Assembly (NCBI RefSeq): GCF_001905095.1
Contig: NZ_LWLS01000138.1
Location: forward strand, 106,112-170,111
Direction of reading: 5' to 3'
From: Micromonospora sp. CB01531
Lineage (GTDB): Bacteria > Actinomycetota > Actinomycetes > Mycobacteriales > Micromonosporaceae
DNA length: 64,000 bases
Shown: positions 35,398 through 42,913 of the stretch, piece after piece
How the letters are laid out: the number at the start of each line of letters is the position of its first letter
How positions within the stretch are numbered: position 1 is the stretch's first letter
Notes under the pieces: model-generated
Told to the model about the DNA's origin: nothing
What the model saw: only the letters and a program-made list of their open reading frames with translations
Databases searched by the model: none
Made by a program: the position numbers and the translations under genes

Positions 35398-35831
35398 CTC
35401 AACCCGGCCCCTCAGTTCGGCTGGACGACGACGAACTTCTAGTGGAGGACGCTGCTGAGTTTGTTTGGAGACAGGTTCACCCGCAGTTCCTGTCGGACGG
35501 GCAGCCGTCGAGTCAAGCCTTCAAACCCACTCCTAAGGATGAGGGCAAGCTCTCGGTGAGTCGGCAGTCGGTAACCGCGGAGGAAGCCTTCGAGCAATAC
35601 GAGCACTCTTCTGCTGGCACATGGGGCGTTCGTGTCGGCGAGGTCGTGCAGGCTGGTACCCGTGTAGTAGACGACTCCGCGAAGCCTGAAACACCGAAGG
35701 CTCATGCCTATATCGACTTTCGCGGCTTCACGAGGGGCCAGGTCGAACGGATCGCAAAGACTCTGAGGTCGGCTACCAACGCACACGGCTGCCGGTACTC
35801 ACCGCCGACCAGGACCACTATTGACGGGTGA
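35394..35831 (+). CDS. AICE cargo protein of unknown function, 145 residues
   Basis: This is a small soluble protein beginning TQPGPSVRLDDDELLVEDAA, with the segments VHPQFLSDGQPSSQAFKPTP and KDEGKLSVSR, WGVRVGEVVQAG and AYIDFRGFTRGQVERIAKTL. I do not recognise a domain. It is translationally coupled to the 395-residue protein (ATGA, 35394-35397), so the two probably form one functional unit such as a toxin-antitoxin-like or defence cassette; that is inference. A long inverted repeat follows it. Confidence 0.7.
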   Translation: MTQPGPSVRLDDDELLVEDAAEFVWRQVHPQFLSDGQPSSQAFKPTPKDEGKLSVSRQSVTAEEAFEQYEHSSAGTWGVRVGEVVQAGTRVVDDSAKPETPKAHAYIDFRGFTRGQVERIAKTLRSATNAHGCRYSPPTRTTIDG

Positions 35832-35962
35832 ACACCCTCCCACCTGATCTGTGCGGGCGTAGCCCCGGAACTGGTTCACTCCCGACGGATCGACGGGCTG
35901 GCATGGTTGCTGTCTGAGTTCCTGCCCGCGCTCGTTGCCTTTCTCCTTGCTCGGCCTGCTAG

Positions 35963-36101
35963 CCATCCCGTCGGCCTTCGTCCGCACACCGTGGAGTGGG
36001 TAGGGCCTGCCCGGTCAAGGTGGAGCACCCAGCGGCTGAACGACCTTGACCGGGCAGGCCCTACCCACTCGGCTTCGCCCGGACGGAGGCTGTCGGGATG
36101 G
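35963..36101. repeat. Long inverted repeat (arms of about 59 nt)
   Basis: The inner arms are a perfect 28-bp inverted repeat (35994-36021 with 36043-36070) around a 21-nt loop. After nine unpaired bases on each side, outer arms of 22 nt (35963-35984 with 36080-36101) pair at 19 positions. It lies between convergent cargo genes and no gene covers it. As RNA it would be an exceptional hairpin; as DNA it could extrude as a cruciform. It could be a terminator, a transfer or replication site, or a MITE-like insertion. Confidence 0.85.
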
Positions 36102-36435
36102 CGCCAACCATCCCGGAGTGCCCGAGGACCCCGCCGGAGGCACTGCCCGTGTCTCGAAACAACGGAAGCCCCGGACCTGCCATCAACCATGGCGGCCCGG
36201 GGCTTCGTCGTATGTCGCGCCGCCGGCGGGCTGCAACCGCCGGGGTGCGCCCCGTGCGCTTGCGCTAAGGGGCGCGGGGTCCCCGAGCGGCGGCCCCGTT
36301 GGGGCCGGCCCAGGTTCGGCGGCGCGAGCGGCCGGCAGCGCCGGCCGCACTTGATCTCGTACAGAAAGTTCTCACACGAGCGAACAAACAGCAGCGAACA
36401 AACAGACTAAGGAACAGATGATGGCATTTACAGCA
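36102..36435. other. Non-coding AICE segment with a second hairpin and short direct repeats
   Basis: AAGCCCCGG (36166-36174) and CCGGGGCTT (36197-36205) form a 9-bp perfect stem, extended by a short inner GCCA/TGGC pairing. Further on, GCGAACAAACAG occurs twice (36380-36391 and 36394-36405). Frames crossing the region are low-complexity and I support no gene. Confidence 0.5.
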
Positions 36436-37683
36436 TCAGCGCTGGTTCGAGCCCTCTTCGGCAGAGCGGATCGCATGAGCCGTCTGGGCAAGGACCACCT
36501 CTGCTTCGTCCAAGTTCTCGCGTGTCCTTTGTCGCAATGTGGTCATTCGGTTGAGGTTGGCACGCGCCCGCTCAATCTCACGCTCCATCGACTCCAGCTC
36601 ATCGCCCGTCGGGAGGTTCTTGCCCTTCGCTCTGGCCGCAAATCGGGATTCCACCTCCGCTAAGCGCTGATACGCTCGCTGATAAAGATCCTCGGCCATA
36701 TCCACCTGAATGAGCAACTCCCTCTTTCTCGCTTCCGCGTTATCTCGCATGTCCTGCAACAGCTTTTTGGGCACCGCATACTCCGGTTGTGCCGCCACCT
36801 TTGCGGCCTGTTGCAGCGTCTCGGCACTGACGTCCGCGTCTAGATGTTCGCGAGCGTACCGAAGAAAGGACTTGGTGGGCATCACAACGAGACGCGCCCC
36901 GCTCTTCTCGGAGCACTCATCGGCCAATTCCGGCCTGCCAATTATCGTTTTACCCTTAACTCTCAAGTACCAATCGTCTTTGGTGTCCGCTGTTACAAAA
37001 ACGACGTACTTGGGTTGCTGCCGCGACACTTCGTCAAGCGTCTGAACCCACACGAGGTAGTCACCGCTGCCGTCAGCCTTGTTAGCGTCCTTGTATCCGG
37101 GCGGAATTCCTTCGGCTATTCGCCGTTGAGCTTCTTCCTTCGCCTTTGCGAGTTCTTCCTGGCCATAGGGTTCACCCACCCGCTCCTCAAAGATCAGTTC
37201 TAGGCGCTGCAAAACTAGGTCAATGCCTGCGGGCTCTACAAGGCCGTGTGATTTGTGCAGAGCTTCAACTGCCTTGTGTAGAGGATTTAACCCCTGCCGG
37301 GCCATGCTCAACAGCCGCTCTCGCTCCTTATCCGCTAGGGCAACTCTATTGGATAGCTCGCGAATCTTACTCTCCAACTCCGACTCGATTACCTTCCGGT
37401 GTTCTTGAAGAGTGTCAAGCAAAGACCTGTATGCCGCGTCATGCTCGGCGATGACATTGAACCGGTTTTTGTGGAACTCGTACGCCACCTGATGTGGAAT
37501 CCAAAGCCTATCGCGCACTTGCTCCAATGCGGAGAGCAGTTCCTCGCGAGCCTTCGAGGCGAATCGGTAAGCACCTAACAACACGTTTGTGTCGAGCACG
37601 ACAAGGCCCGTTTTCATGGCGTCCGCCACAGTAGCCTGATCGGGAACAAGGTGCCCCGTGAAGTTGGTGCTGAAGCTAGGCAT
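36436..37683 (-). CDS. PIN-like domain protein, 415 residues
   Basis: The N-terminal half fits a PIN-like nuclease fold (the PF18476 type): GLVVLDTNVLLGAYRF with the first Asp near residue 31, LWIPHQVAYEFHKNR near 62 with a conserved-looking Glu, then after a long helical insert GSGDYLVWVQTLDEV and VVFVTADTKDDWY with the later acids. A helical C-terminus follows (AEARKRELLIQVDMAEDLYQ; ESMEREIERARANL), probably a coiled coil. PIN proteins cleave RNA and such stand-alone large forms occur in defence or abortive-infection settings. ATG 37683 follows GGGAGCGGAA. Its GC content is clearly below that of the chromosomal genes. Confidence 0.75.
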   Translation of the reverse strand: MPSFSTNFTGHLVPDQATVADAMKTGLVVLDTNVLLGAYRFASKAREELLSALEQVRDRLWIPHQVAYEFHKNRFNVIAEHDAAYRSLLDTLQEHRKVIESELESKIRELSNRVALADKERERLLSMARQGLNPLHKAVEALHKSHGLVEPAGIDLVLQRLELIFEERVGEPYGQEELAKAKEEAQRRIAEGIPPGYKDANKADGSGDYLVWVQTLDEVSRQQPKYVVFVTADTKDDWYLRVKGKTIIGRPELADECSEKSGARLVVMPTKSFLRYAREHLDADVSAETLQQAAKVAAQPEYAVPKKLLQDMRDNAEARKRELLIQVDMAEDLYQRAYQRLAEVESRFAARAKGKNLPTGDELESMEREIERARANLNRMTTLRQRTRENLDEAEVVLAQTAHAIRSAEEGSNQR

Positions 37684-37849
37684 TACGTTCCGCTCCCGAA
37701 TCGTGATCCGGTGTGTGACTTAGGACAGTAGCAGCATGTTCGGACTCGTGGGGGCGTGGATTTACGAGGGCAAAAGAGGAAAAAGGCACGGGGGAAGTCG
37801 CGTACTTCGACGGGTAGCCACGAGGACATGACGTCCGTACGATGCAAGA

Positions 37850-38404
37850 GTGAGCGCCTTGGTCCAGCAAGCGGCGGCGACCGCCGAGGAGCACCTGCGC
37901 GAGGCACTGCCTCGGCGCTGGCGTCATGTAAGGGCGGTGGGGCTGAAGGCCCAGACCCTTGGAGTCTTACCAGACGTTGATGCGGACATTCTTGCTGCGT
38001 CGGCTTGGCTTCACGACATCGGATATTCTCCACGGATAGCTGACACAGGTTTCCACGCACTTGACGGTGCACGTTGGCTACTAAGAGAGGGTTTCAGTAG
38101 GCGCCTGGCCAGCTTGGTGGCTCACCATTCGTGCGCCTCCTATGAGGCCGACGAGCGAGGGCTCGGCGAGGTGCTTGCATTCGAATTCCCGCGCGAGGAA
38201 TCAGCAACCTCAGACGCCCTTTGGTACGCGGATATGACGACGGGGCCCGACGGACAGGATCTCACTGTCGAGCAACGGCTCGCGGAGATCCGGGAACGCT
38301 ACGGGCCGAACGACCTCGTGACGCGGTTTTGGGAGAAGGCAGAAGTGCCTCTTCTCGAAGCGATACAACGGACGGAGAGCCGCCTAACAGCTCAACCTAT
38401 GTAG
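37850..38404 (+). CDS. HD-domain phosphohydrolase-like protein
   Basis: This 184-residue protein has the metal-binding HD pattern: RWRHVRAVG (His near residue 26), AASAWLHDIGYSP (His-Asp near 55), VAHHSCASYEA and WYADMTTGPDG (Asp near 127). HD proteins hydrolyse nucleotides or phosphodiesters; the substrate is unknown. GTG 37850 has TACGAT six bases before it and no Shine-Dalgarno. Its last 13 bp overlap the end of the convergent Nudix gene. Confidence 0.82.
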   Translation: MSALVQQAAATAEEHLREALPRRWRHVRAVGLKAQTLGVLPDVDADILAASAWLHDIGYSPRIADTGFHALDGARWLLREGFSRRLASLVAHHSCASYEADERGLGEVLAFEFPREESATSDALWYADMTTGPDGQDLTVEQRLAEIRERYGPNDLVTRFWEKAEVPLLEAIQRTESRLTAQPM

Positions 38405-38862
38405 GGCGCATTTAGCTGCTCGAATCCGTGATCGATACGCAGCCGCATTGATGGATGGATCGAGAGGTCGTCGAGTTCGCCTCTGGCCACCCACTTCACC
38501 GCCGACGACTCATCGCTGGTCGTCGGTTGGCCGCCGATGTACCGGCCACGGAAGCAGATCGAGAACTGCTGCCGGACCTCGCCGTCGCTGTACTCCACGA
38601 CGTGGTTCGGGTTGGTATAGATCCCGACGACGCCGGTCACCTCGACCTCGACCCCGCTCTCCTCACGCGTCTCCCGCACGGCCGTCTCGGCGATGTACTC
38701 GCCGAAGTCCTGGGCTCCGCCGGGAAGCGCCCAGAGGCCGTTGTCGGTCCGCTGGATGAGCAGTACCCGTCCCTGCTCGTCCTGGACGAACACGGTCACT
38801 GCTACGACGATGCTGTTCGGCTTCGGGGCATTCGGGTTGTTGAAGTGCTCGATCCGGGCCAT
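38392..38862 (-). CDS. Nudix hydrolase
   Basis: The Nudix box is complete: GGAQDFGEYIAETAVRETRE followed by ESGVEV, giving the G-x5-E-x7-REUXEEXGU pattern near residues 48-70. Nudix enzymes remove nucleoside diphosphates linked to other groups, often as clean-up. Length 156 is typical. Nudix genes are a frequent part of AICEs, as I recall from comparative work on these elements. It sits 26 bp after the XRE regulator on the same strand, so the two are probably one transcript. Confidence 0.9.
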   Translation of the reverse strand: MARIEHFNNPNAPKPNSIVVAVTVFVQDEQGRVLLIQRTDNGLWALPGGAQDFGEYIAETAVRETREESGVEVEVTGVVGIYTNPNHVVEYSDGEVRQQFSICFRGRYIGGQPTTSDESSAVKWVARGELDDLSIHPSMRLRIDHGFEQLNAPYIG

Positions 38863-38888
38863 GCCTCTAGCCTCTCACCGCCGGCGGC

Positions 38889-39638
38889 TCAGTGCTCAGG
38901 CCAGACGGCCCGCTTCTTCCCGAGCACCTGCTTGAAGCTTGCAACGTAGTTGTCGAACAACTCCCCGCCGCCGATGCGGCGTAGGTGCAGCACCGGGGCG
39001 TAGGCGGCCGGCGTGCCGTAGAGGTGGGTGTTGACCAGCATCTCGTCGTCAAAGCGGTAGATGGAGTTGTAGAGGATCGTGTCGTGGTAGTAGATCCCCA
39101 CGTTATCCAGGTCCCGCAGGTCCTTGTAGAAGGCCAGCGCGTTCAGGATCTTGCTGGACATGGCCGGGCCGATGCCCTCGTCGTCCCCGCGCTCGGCGAT
39201 GTGCTTGCCCTCAGGGTCGCCGAATAGCAGCTCGACCTGGGCCCCGGCCAGCGCCTTCTCGCGTAGCGTCGGCACCCATCGGTGGTTGAACTCAGGCAGG
39301 AACAACCCGCCGTAGACCAGGACGCCGACCTGTCGGGTGGCCTTCTCCAAGAGCTGCTGCCAGAGGTCGGTTGGCACGGCCCCGCGGCGCGGGTAGATGT
39401 GGACGACCTCGGACTGGCTGACCTGCACCGCTCGCTGCGTCGGCAGGGCGTCCGGCCAGAGGTACGACTCGCTCTCGCCCAGCAGCTCGGCGATGGAGTG
39501 GCGGTAACGCGGATACGGGTTCCGGCTCTGCGTGACCCACCGCTCCACGGTCTTCGGATCGACGCCCAGCTGGTCGGCGAGCGTTGCCGGCGTCAAGCCC
39601 TTCTTGAGCATCCCGCTGCGTAGGCGGTCGTTCGTCAT
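38889..39638 (-). CDS. XRE-family regulator with PLD-like sensor domain
   Basis: The N-terminus is a Cro/C1-type helix-turn-helix (LTPATLADQLGVDPKTVERW, residues about 15-35). The rest (about 75-249) is a larger domain with VGVLVYGGLFLPEF, VELLFGDPEG, YKDLRDLDNVGIYYHDTILY and RFDDEMLVNTHLYG, reminiscent of phospholipase-D-like folds fused to regulators. It is likely to control the conjugation module: it is divergent from 39837, and the 198-bp gap holds repeated GGACGACT sites. ATG 39638 has GGAG upstream. Confidence 0.82.
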   Translation of the reverse strand: MTNDRLRSGMLKKGLTPATLADQLGVDPKTVERWVTQSRNPYPRYRHSIAELLGESESYLWPDALPTQRAVQVSQSEVVHIYPRRGAVPTDLWQQLLEKATRQVGVLVYGGLFLPEFNHRWVPTLREKALAGAQVELLFGDPEGKHIAERGDDEGIGPAMSSKILNALAFYKDLRDLDNVGIYYHDTILYNSIYRFDDEMLVNTHLYGTPAAYAPVLHLRRIGGGELFDNYVASFKQVLGKKRAVWPEH

Positions 39639-39676
39639 CTCGACTCCTGCTCGTTGAACGATGGGGACGAATTGGA

Positions 39677-39714
39677 GGGACGACTAACTCTACCAAGGAC
39701 GTCCCTAGTCGTCC
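39677..39714. promoter_or_regulatory. Operator-like repeats between the XRE regulator and the conjugation module
   Basis: GGACGACT (39678-39685) and its inverse AGTCGTCC (39707-39714) flank the palindrome GGACGTCC (39697-39704). The spacing and symmetry suggest a binding site for the divergently encoded XRE regulator. Confidence 0.5.
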
Positions 39715-39836
39715 ATGTCTCGTGGTGAACTCGTCACTATCGATCGACGCATCCTGATTCCACACGAGCTGCCGTCCAGAGAGGACGCACTTGGCCCGCC
39801 GATACGGGCTCAGCTCACTAGTCGAAGGAGTCAGTC

Positions 39837-40166
39837 ATGGGACGTCTGCTGCTGGACACCTCGCGGGTGTCGTACGAGGTGTCGGTGAACCCGGTGCCGA
39901 AGCTGGACCAGAACGGTCAGCAGAAGTTCGACCGGGAGACGAAGAACCCGATGTGGACGGTGCACCTCTACGCCCTCTCCGAGGGGAGCGCGGAGGTCAT
40001 CAACGTGACGGTAGTCAACCCGGTGATGCCGCCGGTGACCGTCCGTCAGCCGGTCGTTCCGATGGACCTGGAGGCACTGCCCTGGGTCAACGACCGGGAC
40101 GGCAAGGTCCGTTCGGGTGTGGCGTTCCGGGCCTCGGCCCTGAACCCGCTGGACACCGCCGCCTAG
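39837..40166 (+). CDS. Conserved AICE protein of unknown function, 109 residues
   Basis: This is the first gene of the transfer module. The sequence (MGRLLLDTSRVSYEVSVNPV, then WTVHLYALSEGSAEVINVTV and VPMDLEALPWVNDRDGKVRS) has no membrane segment and looks like a small beta-rich protein. I recall homologs in the same position, ahead of the FtsK-like gene, in other actinomycete elements and plasmids, but no function. The ATG follows GAAGGAG. It is probably expressed from the promoter facing the XRE regulator. Confidence 0.75.
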   Translation: MGRLLLDTSRVSYEVSVNPVPKLDQNGQQKFDRETKNPMWTVHLYALSEGSAEVINVTVVNPVMPPVTVRQPVVPMDLEALPWVNDRDGKVRSGVAFRASALNPLDTAA

Positions 40167-40291
40167 CGGCGGGCGTGTCGATCGGCTCCACAGAAGTCAA
40201 GTGGTGGACCCGGGGTCGCCGTTGATTGGCGTCGTCTGCGACCCCGCGTCCTGCCCCAACAACTCCGGTCCCTACCTAGGGAGGACTTGTC

Positions 40292-41224
40292 GTGTCCAAG
40301 TCTACGTCGCGGTCCCCGTTCGGCTGGTCGAACCGTGGGGGCAACGTCACTGTCATCGAAGCCCCGGTCGCCCGCTCCTACCGTCGTCGGGCCACCATCG
40401 CCTTCTGGGTCACCCTCGGCGTGGTCGGCCTCCTGGCCGCCACGGTGGCCTCGCACTACCTGCACCCCATCCTGGGCGCCCTTCTCGGCGGCGTCATCGG
40501 TGTCGCGGTCGGCGCGGTCGTGTTCGCGCTGATCGTGGCGTGGCCGGTCCTGCGCGTCTTCTGGCACTGGCTGACCGAGATCGTGCTCGGCCTGGTCGCC
40601 GTCTACGGCTGGAACGCGCTGATGCAGTCCACCCCGCTGTGGGGGTCGCTGCTCATCGTCGCCCTGGTCGTCGGCGTCCCCGCCGCGATCGGCCCGGTCC
40701 GGCGACGGATCGTCGCCTGGATCTGGTGTCTGGTCGTGCGGCATCGGCTGCGGATGTGCTTCGCGGCGTTCATCGCCACCAACCGCTCCGGTTCGCTGCC
40801 GCTGATCCTGCTCGCCCGGCCGACCCCGGCCGGCGAACGAGTCTGGGTGTGGCTGCGGCCTGGCCTGTCCCTGCGCGACCTGGAACAGGACGGCCAGGTG
40901 CAGAAGCTCGCCGTGGCGTGCTGGGCCAACGAGGTCCGCGTCATGCGCGCCTCCCGCAAGTACGCGGCGCTGATCCGCGTAGACATCACCCGCCGCGAAC
41001 CACTGGCGGCCAAGGTTCTGTCTCCGCTGCCGGACTACGTCCCCACCGACGTGCCGGCCAACGCTCCCACCTCACCGGGCATGCCGCCTGTCGGCCTCGA
41101 CCTGCCCGACGTGCCGGACGAGCCGGTCACCGCACCGACCGACACCCCCCGGCCGCGCAAACCGCGCAACCCCACCACCACCACGAGCCCGAGCGACGGG
41201 TTCGACCCCTCCGACTACGCCTAA
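40292..41224 (+). CDS. Membrane component of the TraB/FtsK-like conjugal translocase
   Basis: Four hydrophobic helices fill residues about 30-140 (FWVTLGVVGLLAATVASHYL; LLGGVIGVAVGAVVFALIVA; LTEIVLGLVAVYGW; LLIVALVVGVPAAIG). A cytoplasmic part follows (PTPAGERVWVWLRPGLSLRD, VMRASRKYAALIRVDITRRE) resembling the region just before the ATPase domain in single-chain Tra proteins. The C-terminus is Pro/Thr-rich. The ATPase is encoded separately by the next gene, so this looks like the membrane-anchor half of a split translocase. GTG 40292 follows AGGGAGGA. Confidence 0.72.
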   Translation: MSKSTSRSPFGWSNRGGNVTVIEAPVARSYRRRATIAFWVTLGVVGLLAATVASHYLHPILGALLGGVIGVAVGAVVFALIVAWPVLRVFWHWLTEIVLGLVAVYGWNALMQSTPLWGSLLIVALVVGVPAAIGPVRRRIVAWIWCLVVRHRLRMCFAAFIATNRSGSLPLILLARPTPAGERVWVWLRPGLSLRDLEQDGQVQKLAVACWANEVRVMRASRKYAALIRVDITRREPLAAKVLSPLPDYVPTDVPANAPTSPGMPPVGLDLPDVPDEPVTAPTDTPRPRKPRNPTTTTSPSDGFDPSDYA

Positions 41225-41300
41225 CCAACCACCGGGACGGCGCGGACCAAGCACCCCTCACGGGGCCAGGCGTCCGCGCCCTTCCCTCCCCCACCCGCCT

Positions 41301-41318
41301 TTGACACGTACGTGTCAA
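41301..41318. promoter_or_regulatory. 18-bp palindrome before the translocase ATPase gene (copy 1 of 3)
   Basis: TTGACACGTACGTGTCAA is a perfect palindrome 19 bp before the ATG at 41338. It contains a TTGACA -35-like hexamer. Identical 16-bp cores occur at 43657-43672 and 47232-47249. It is a likely operator for an element-encoded regulator. Confidence 0.7.
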
Positions 41319-41337
41319 CCGACCCCGGGAGCCCGCC

Positions 41338-42228
41338 ATGGACCTCACCGACACCATCGAACTACCCACCACCTCGCCGGACACGGTGCCGGTCGGCGCT
41401 GGCCTGTCCATCTTCGACCCCGTCTTCCTCGGCATCGACGAGTTCGGCCAGCCGGTCTACCTGCCGATGATCTACCGAAACATCCTCATCGGCGGCGAGC
41501 CCGGCGCGGGCAAGTCCTCGCTGTTGAACACGATCGTCGGTCACGCCGCCCTGTGCCCGGACGTGCGGCTGTGCCTGCTGGATGGCAAGCAGGTCGAACT
41601 CGGGTTGTGGGAGGACGCCTGCGACGTGTTCGTCGGCCCAGACCTCAACCACGCCATCCGCACCCTGCGCCGTGCGCAGACGGTGATGGACAACCGCTAC
41701 ACGTTCCTCAAGGCTCGGCGTCGCCGGAAGATCGGCCCGAACGACCTGTTCGGTCAGATCCTCGTCGCCTGCGACGAGATCGCCTACTTCTCCGCCACCG
41801 CCGGGGACAAGAAGGACCAGGAACTGTTCGCCGCCCTGCTGCGCGACATCGTGGCCCGTGGCCGCGCCGTCGGCATCATCGTCGCCGCCGCCACGCAGCG
41901 ACCATCCTCGGACATCATCCCGACCTCGCTGCGGGACATCTTCGCCTGGCGCTTCGCCGGCCGCTGCACCACCGACGTGTCGAGCGACATCGTGCTCGGG
42001 CACGGCTGGGCCGCCCGCGGCTTCTCCTCCAACACCATCGACCCCAACAACCAGGGCGCCGGCTACCTCATCTCCGAAGGCGGCATCCCGGCCCTGGTCA
42101 AGGCCGCCTACATGACCGACGCCGACATCATCCGCGTCGCCGACTACGCAGCCTGGACCCGCCGGCAAAGCGGCCTCACCACCACCGCCGAGCGGCACGC
42201 CACCACCGACATCAAGGCGGCGGCATGA
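41338..42228 (+). CDS. FtsK/SpoIIIE-domain DNA translocase for conjugation (TraB/TraSA-like)
   Basis: This is a hexameric motor that should move double-stranded element DNA between hyphae. Walker A is LIGGEPGAGKSSLLN near residue 56, Walker B is ILVACDEIAYFSA near 143, and an arginine-rich sensor region (VAAATQRPSSDIIPTSLRDI, FAWRFAGRC) follows, as in FtsK-type ATPases. It has no membrane helices, supplied instead by 40292-41224. It ends at 296 residues, without an obvious winged-helix domain for recognising the transfer site. The stop overlaps the next ORF by ATGA. Confidence 0.88.
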   Translation: MDLTDTIELPTTSPDTVPVGAGLSIFDPVFLGIDEFGQPVYLPMIYRNILIGGEPGAGKSSLLNTIVGHAALCPDVRLCLLDGKQVELGLWEDACDVFVGPDLNHAIRTLRRAQTVMDNRYTFLKARRRRKIGPNDLFGQILVACDEIAYFSATAGDKKDQELFAALLRDIVARGRAVGIIVAAATQRPSSDIIPTSLRDIFAWRFAGRCTTDVSSDIVLGHGWAARGFSSNTIDPNNQGAGYLISEGGIPALVKAAYMTDADIIRVADYAAWTRRQSGLTTTAERHATTDIKAAA

Positions 42229-42410
42229 ACACCACGACCGCTGTGCCGACCCGGGTCCTAGACCTGGTGCTCGTCGGCACCGGCGAGGACATCGCCGCAC
42301 TCACCACCATCGCCCACCACGCGGGCGCTCTCGTCTTCCGATCCGCACCCACCCGCGCCGACGACGGCCGGCAGCGGGTGTTCCTCCGGCTCCACCTGCA
42401 CCACCGATAG
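42225..42410 (+). CDS. Small AICE protein, 61 residues
   Basis: ATG 42225 overlaps the translocase stop (ATGA). The sequence (MNTTTAVPTRVLDLVLVGTG ... AHHAGALVFRSAPTRADDGR, then VFLRLHLHH) has a beta-alpha-beta look and ends with RVFLRLHL. The 72-residue protein at 47334 shares its size and pattern (LLQVRVIAD ... HVRLYLTA). No family recognised. Confidence 0.6.
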   Translation: MNTTTAVPTRVLDLVLVGTGEDIAALTTIAHHAGALVFRSAPTRADDGRQRVFLRLHLHHR

Positions 42411-42499
42411 AGGAACGGCCGACAGACCGGGACCAAAGCCCTAGGAAGCTCCCCGATCTGCCGGCCACCAACCAACGCCCACGAAAGGACGTGGCCGCC

Positions 42500-42913
42500 A
42501 TGAACCCTACCCAAAAACAGCCCCACACTCCCGGCGCGCTGGCCGACCTGACCCCGGCCGACACCCTCCGCTGCGCCGCCCGCTACCTCGAACTGCACGG
42601 CTGGACGCGAGGCGTCTACTACCGCGTCACCCACGACACCCCCTTCCCGCCGGCCTGCGCTGCCGGCGCGATCGGTATGGCCGCTCACGGCCGCTGCATC
42701 TGGCTTCCGCACGACTACAAGGCCAAGCCCGGCGTCCGCGACTACACCCGCGCTCTCGACGCTCTGTCCGACTTCCTCGACGTCAACGGGGACACCGGCT
42801 ACGACGACCCGTTGGACTGGAACGACGACCCTTGGCGCACCGCTGAGCAGGTCATCACCACCCTGCGCGCCGCCGCCGACGACTACGACCGCACCCACGG
42901 CGGTGCCCGATGA
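42500..42913 (+). CDS. DUF6197-like protein
   Basis: This 137-residue protein contains LRCAARYLELHGWTRGVYYR, CAAGAIGMAAHGR and DALSDFLDVNGDTGYDDPLD, a pattern typical of the small actinobacterial DUF6197 family, often found on plasmids and AICEs. Function unknown. ATG 42500 is chosen over GTG 42491, because AAAGGAC lies at good spacing only for the ATG. The stop overlaps the GGDEF gene by ATGA. Confidence 0.72.
   Translation: MNPTQKQPHTPGALADLTPADTLRCAARYLELHGWTRGVYYRVTHDTPFPPACAAGAIGMAAHGRCIWLPHDYKAKPGVRDYTRALDALSDFLDVNGDTGYDDPLDWNDDPWRTAEQVITTLRAAADDYDRTHGGAR

Noticed and set aside
35876..36410. Frames of 104 and 167 residues across the long inverted repeat
   Set aside because: They read through the inverted repeat and a second hairpin, are low-complexity, and have no ribosome-binding site.
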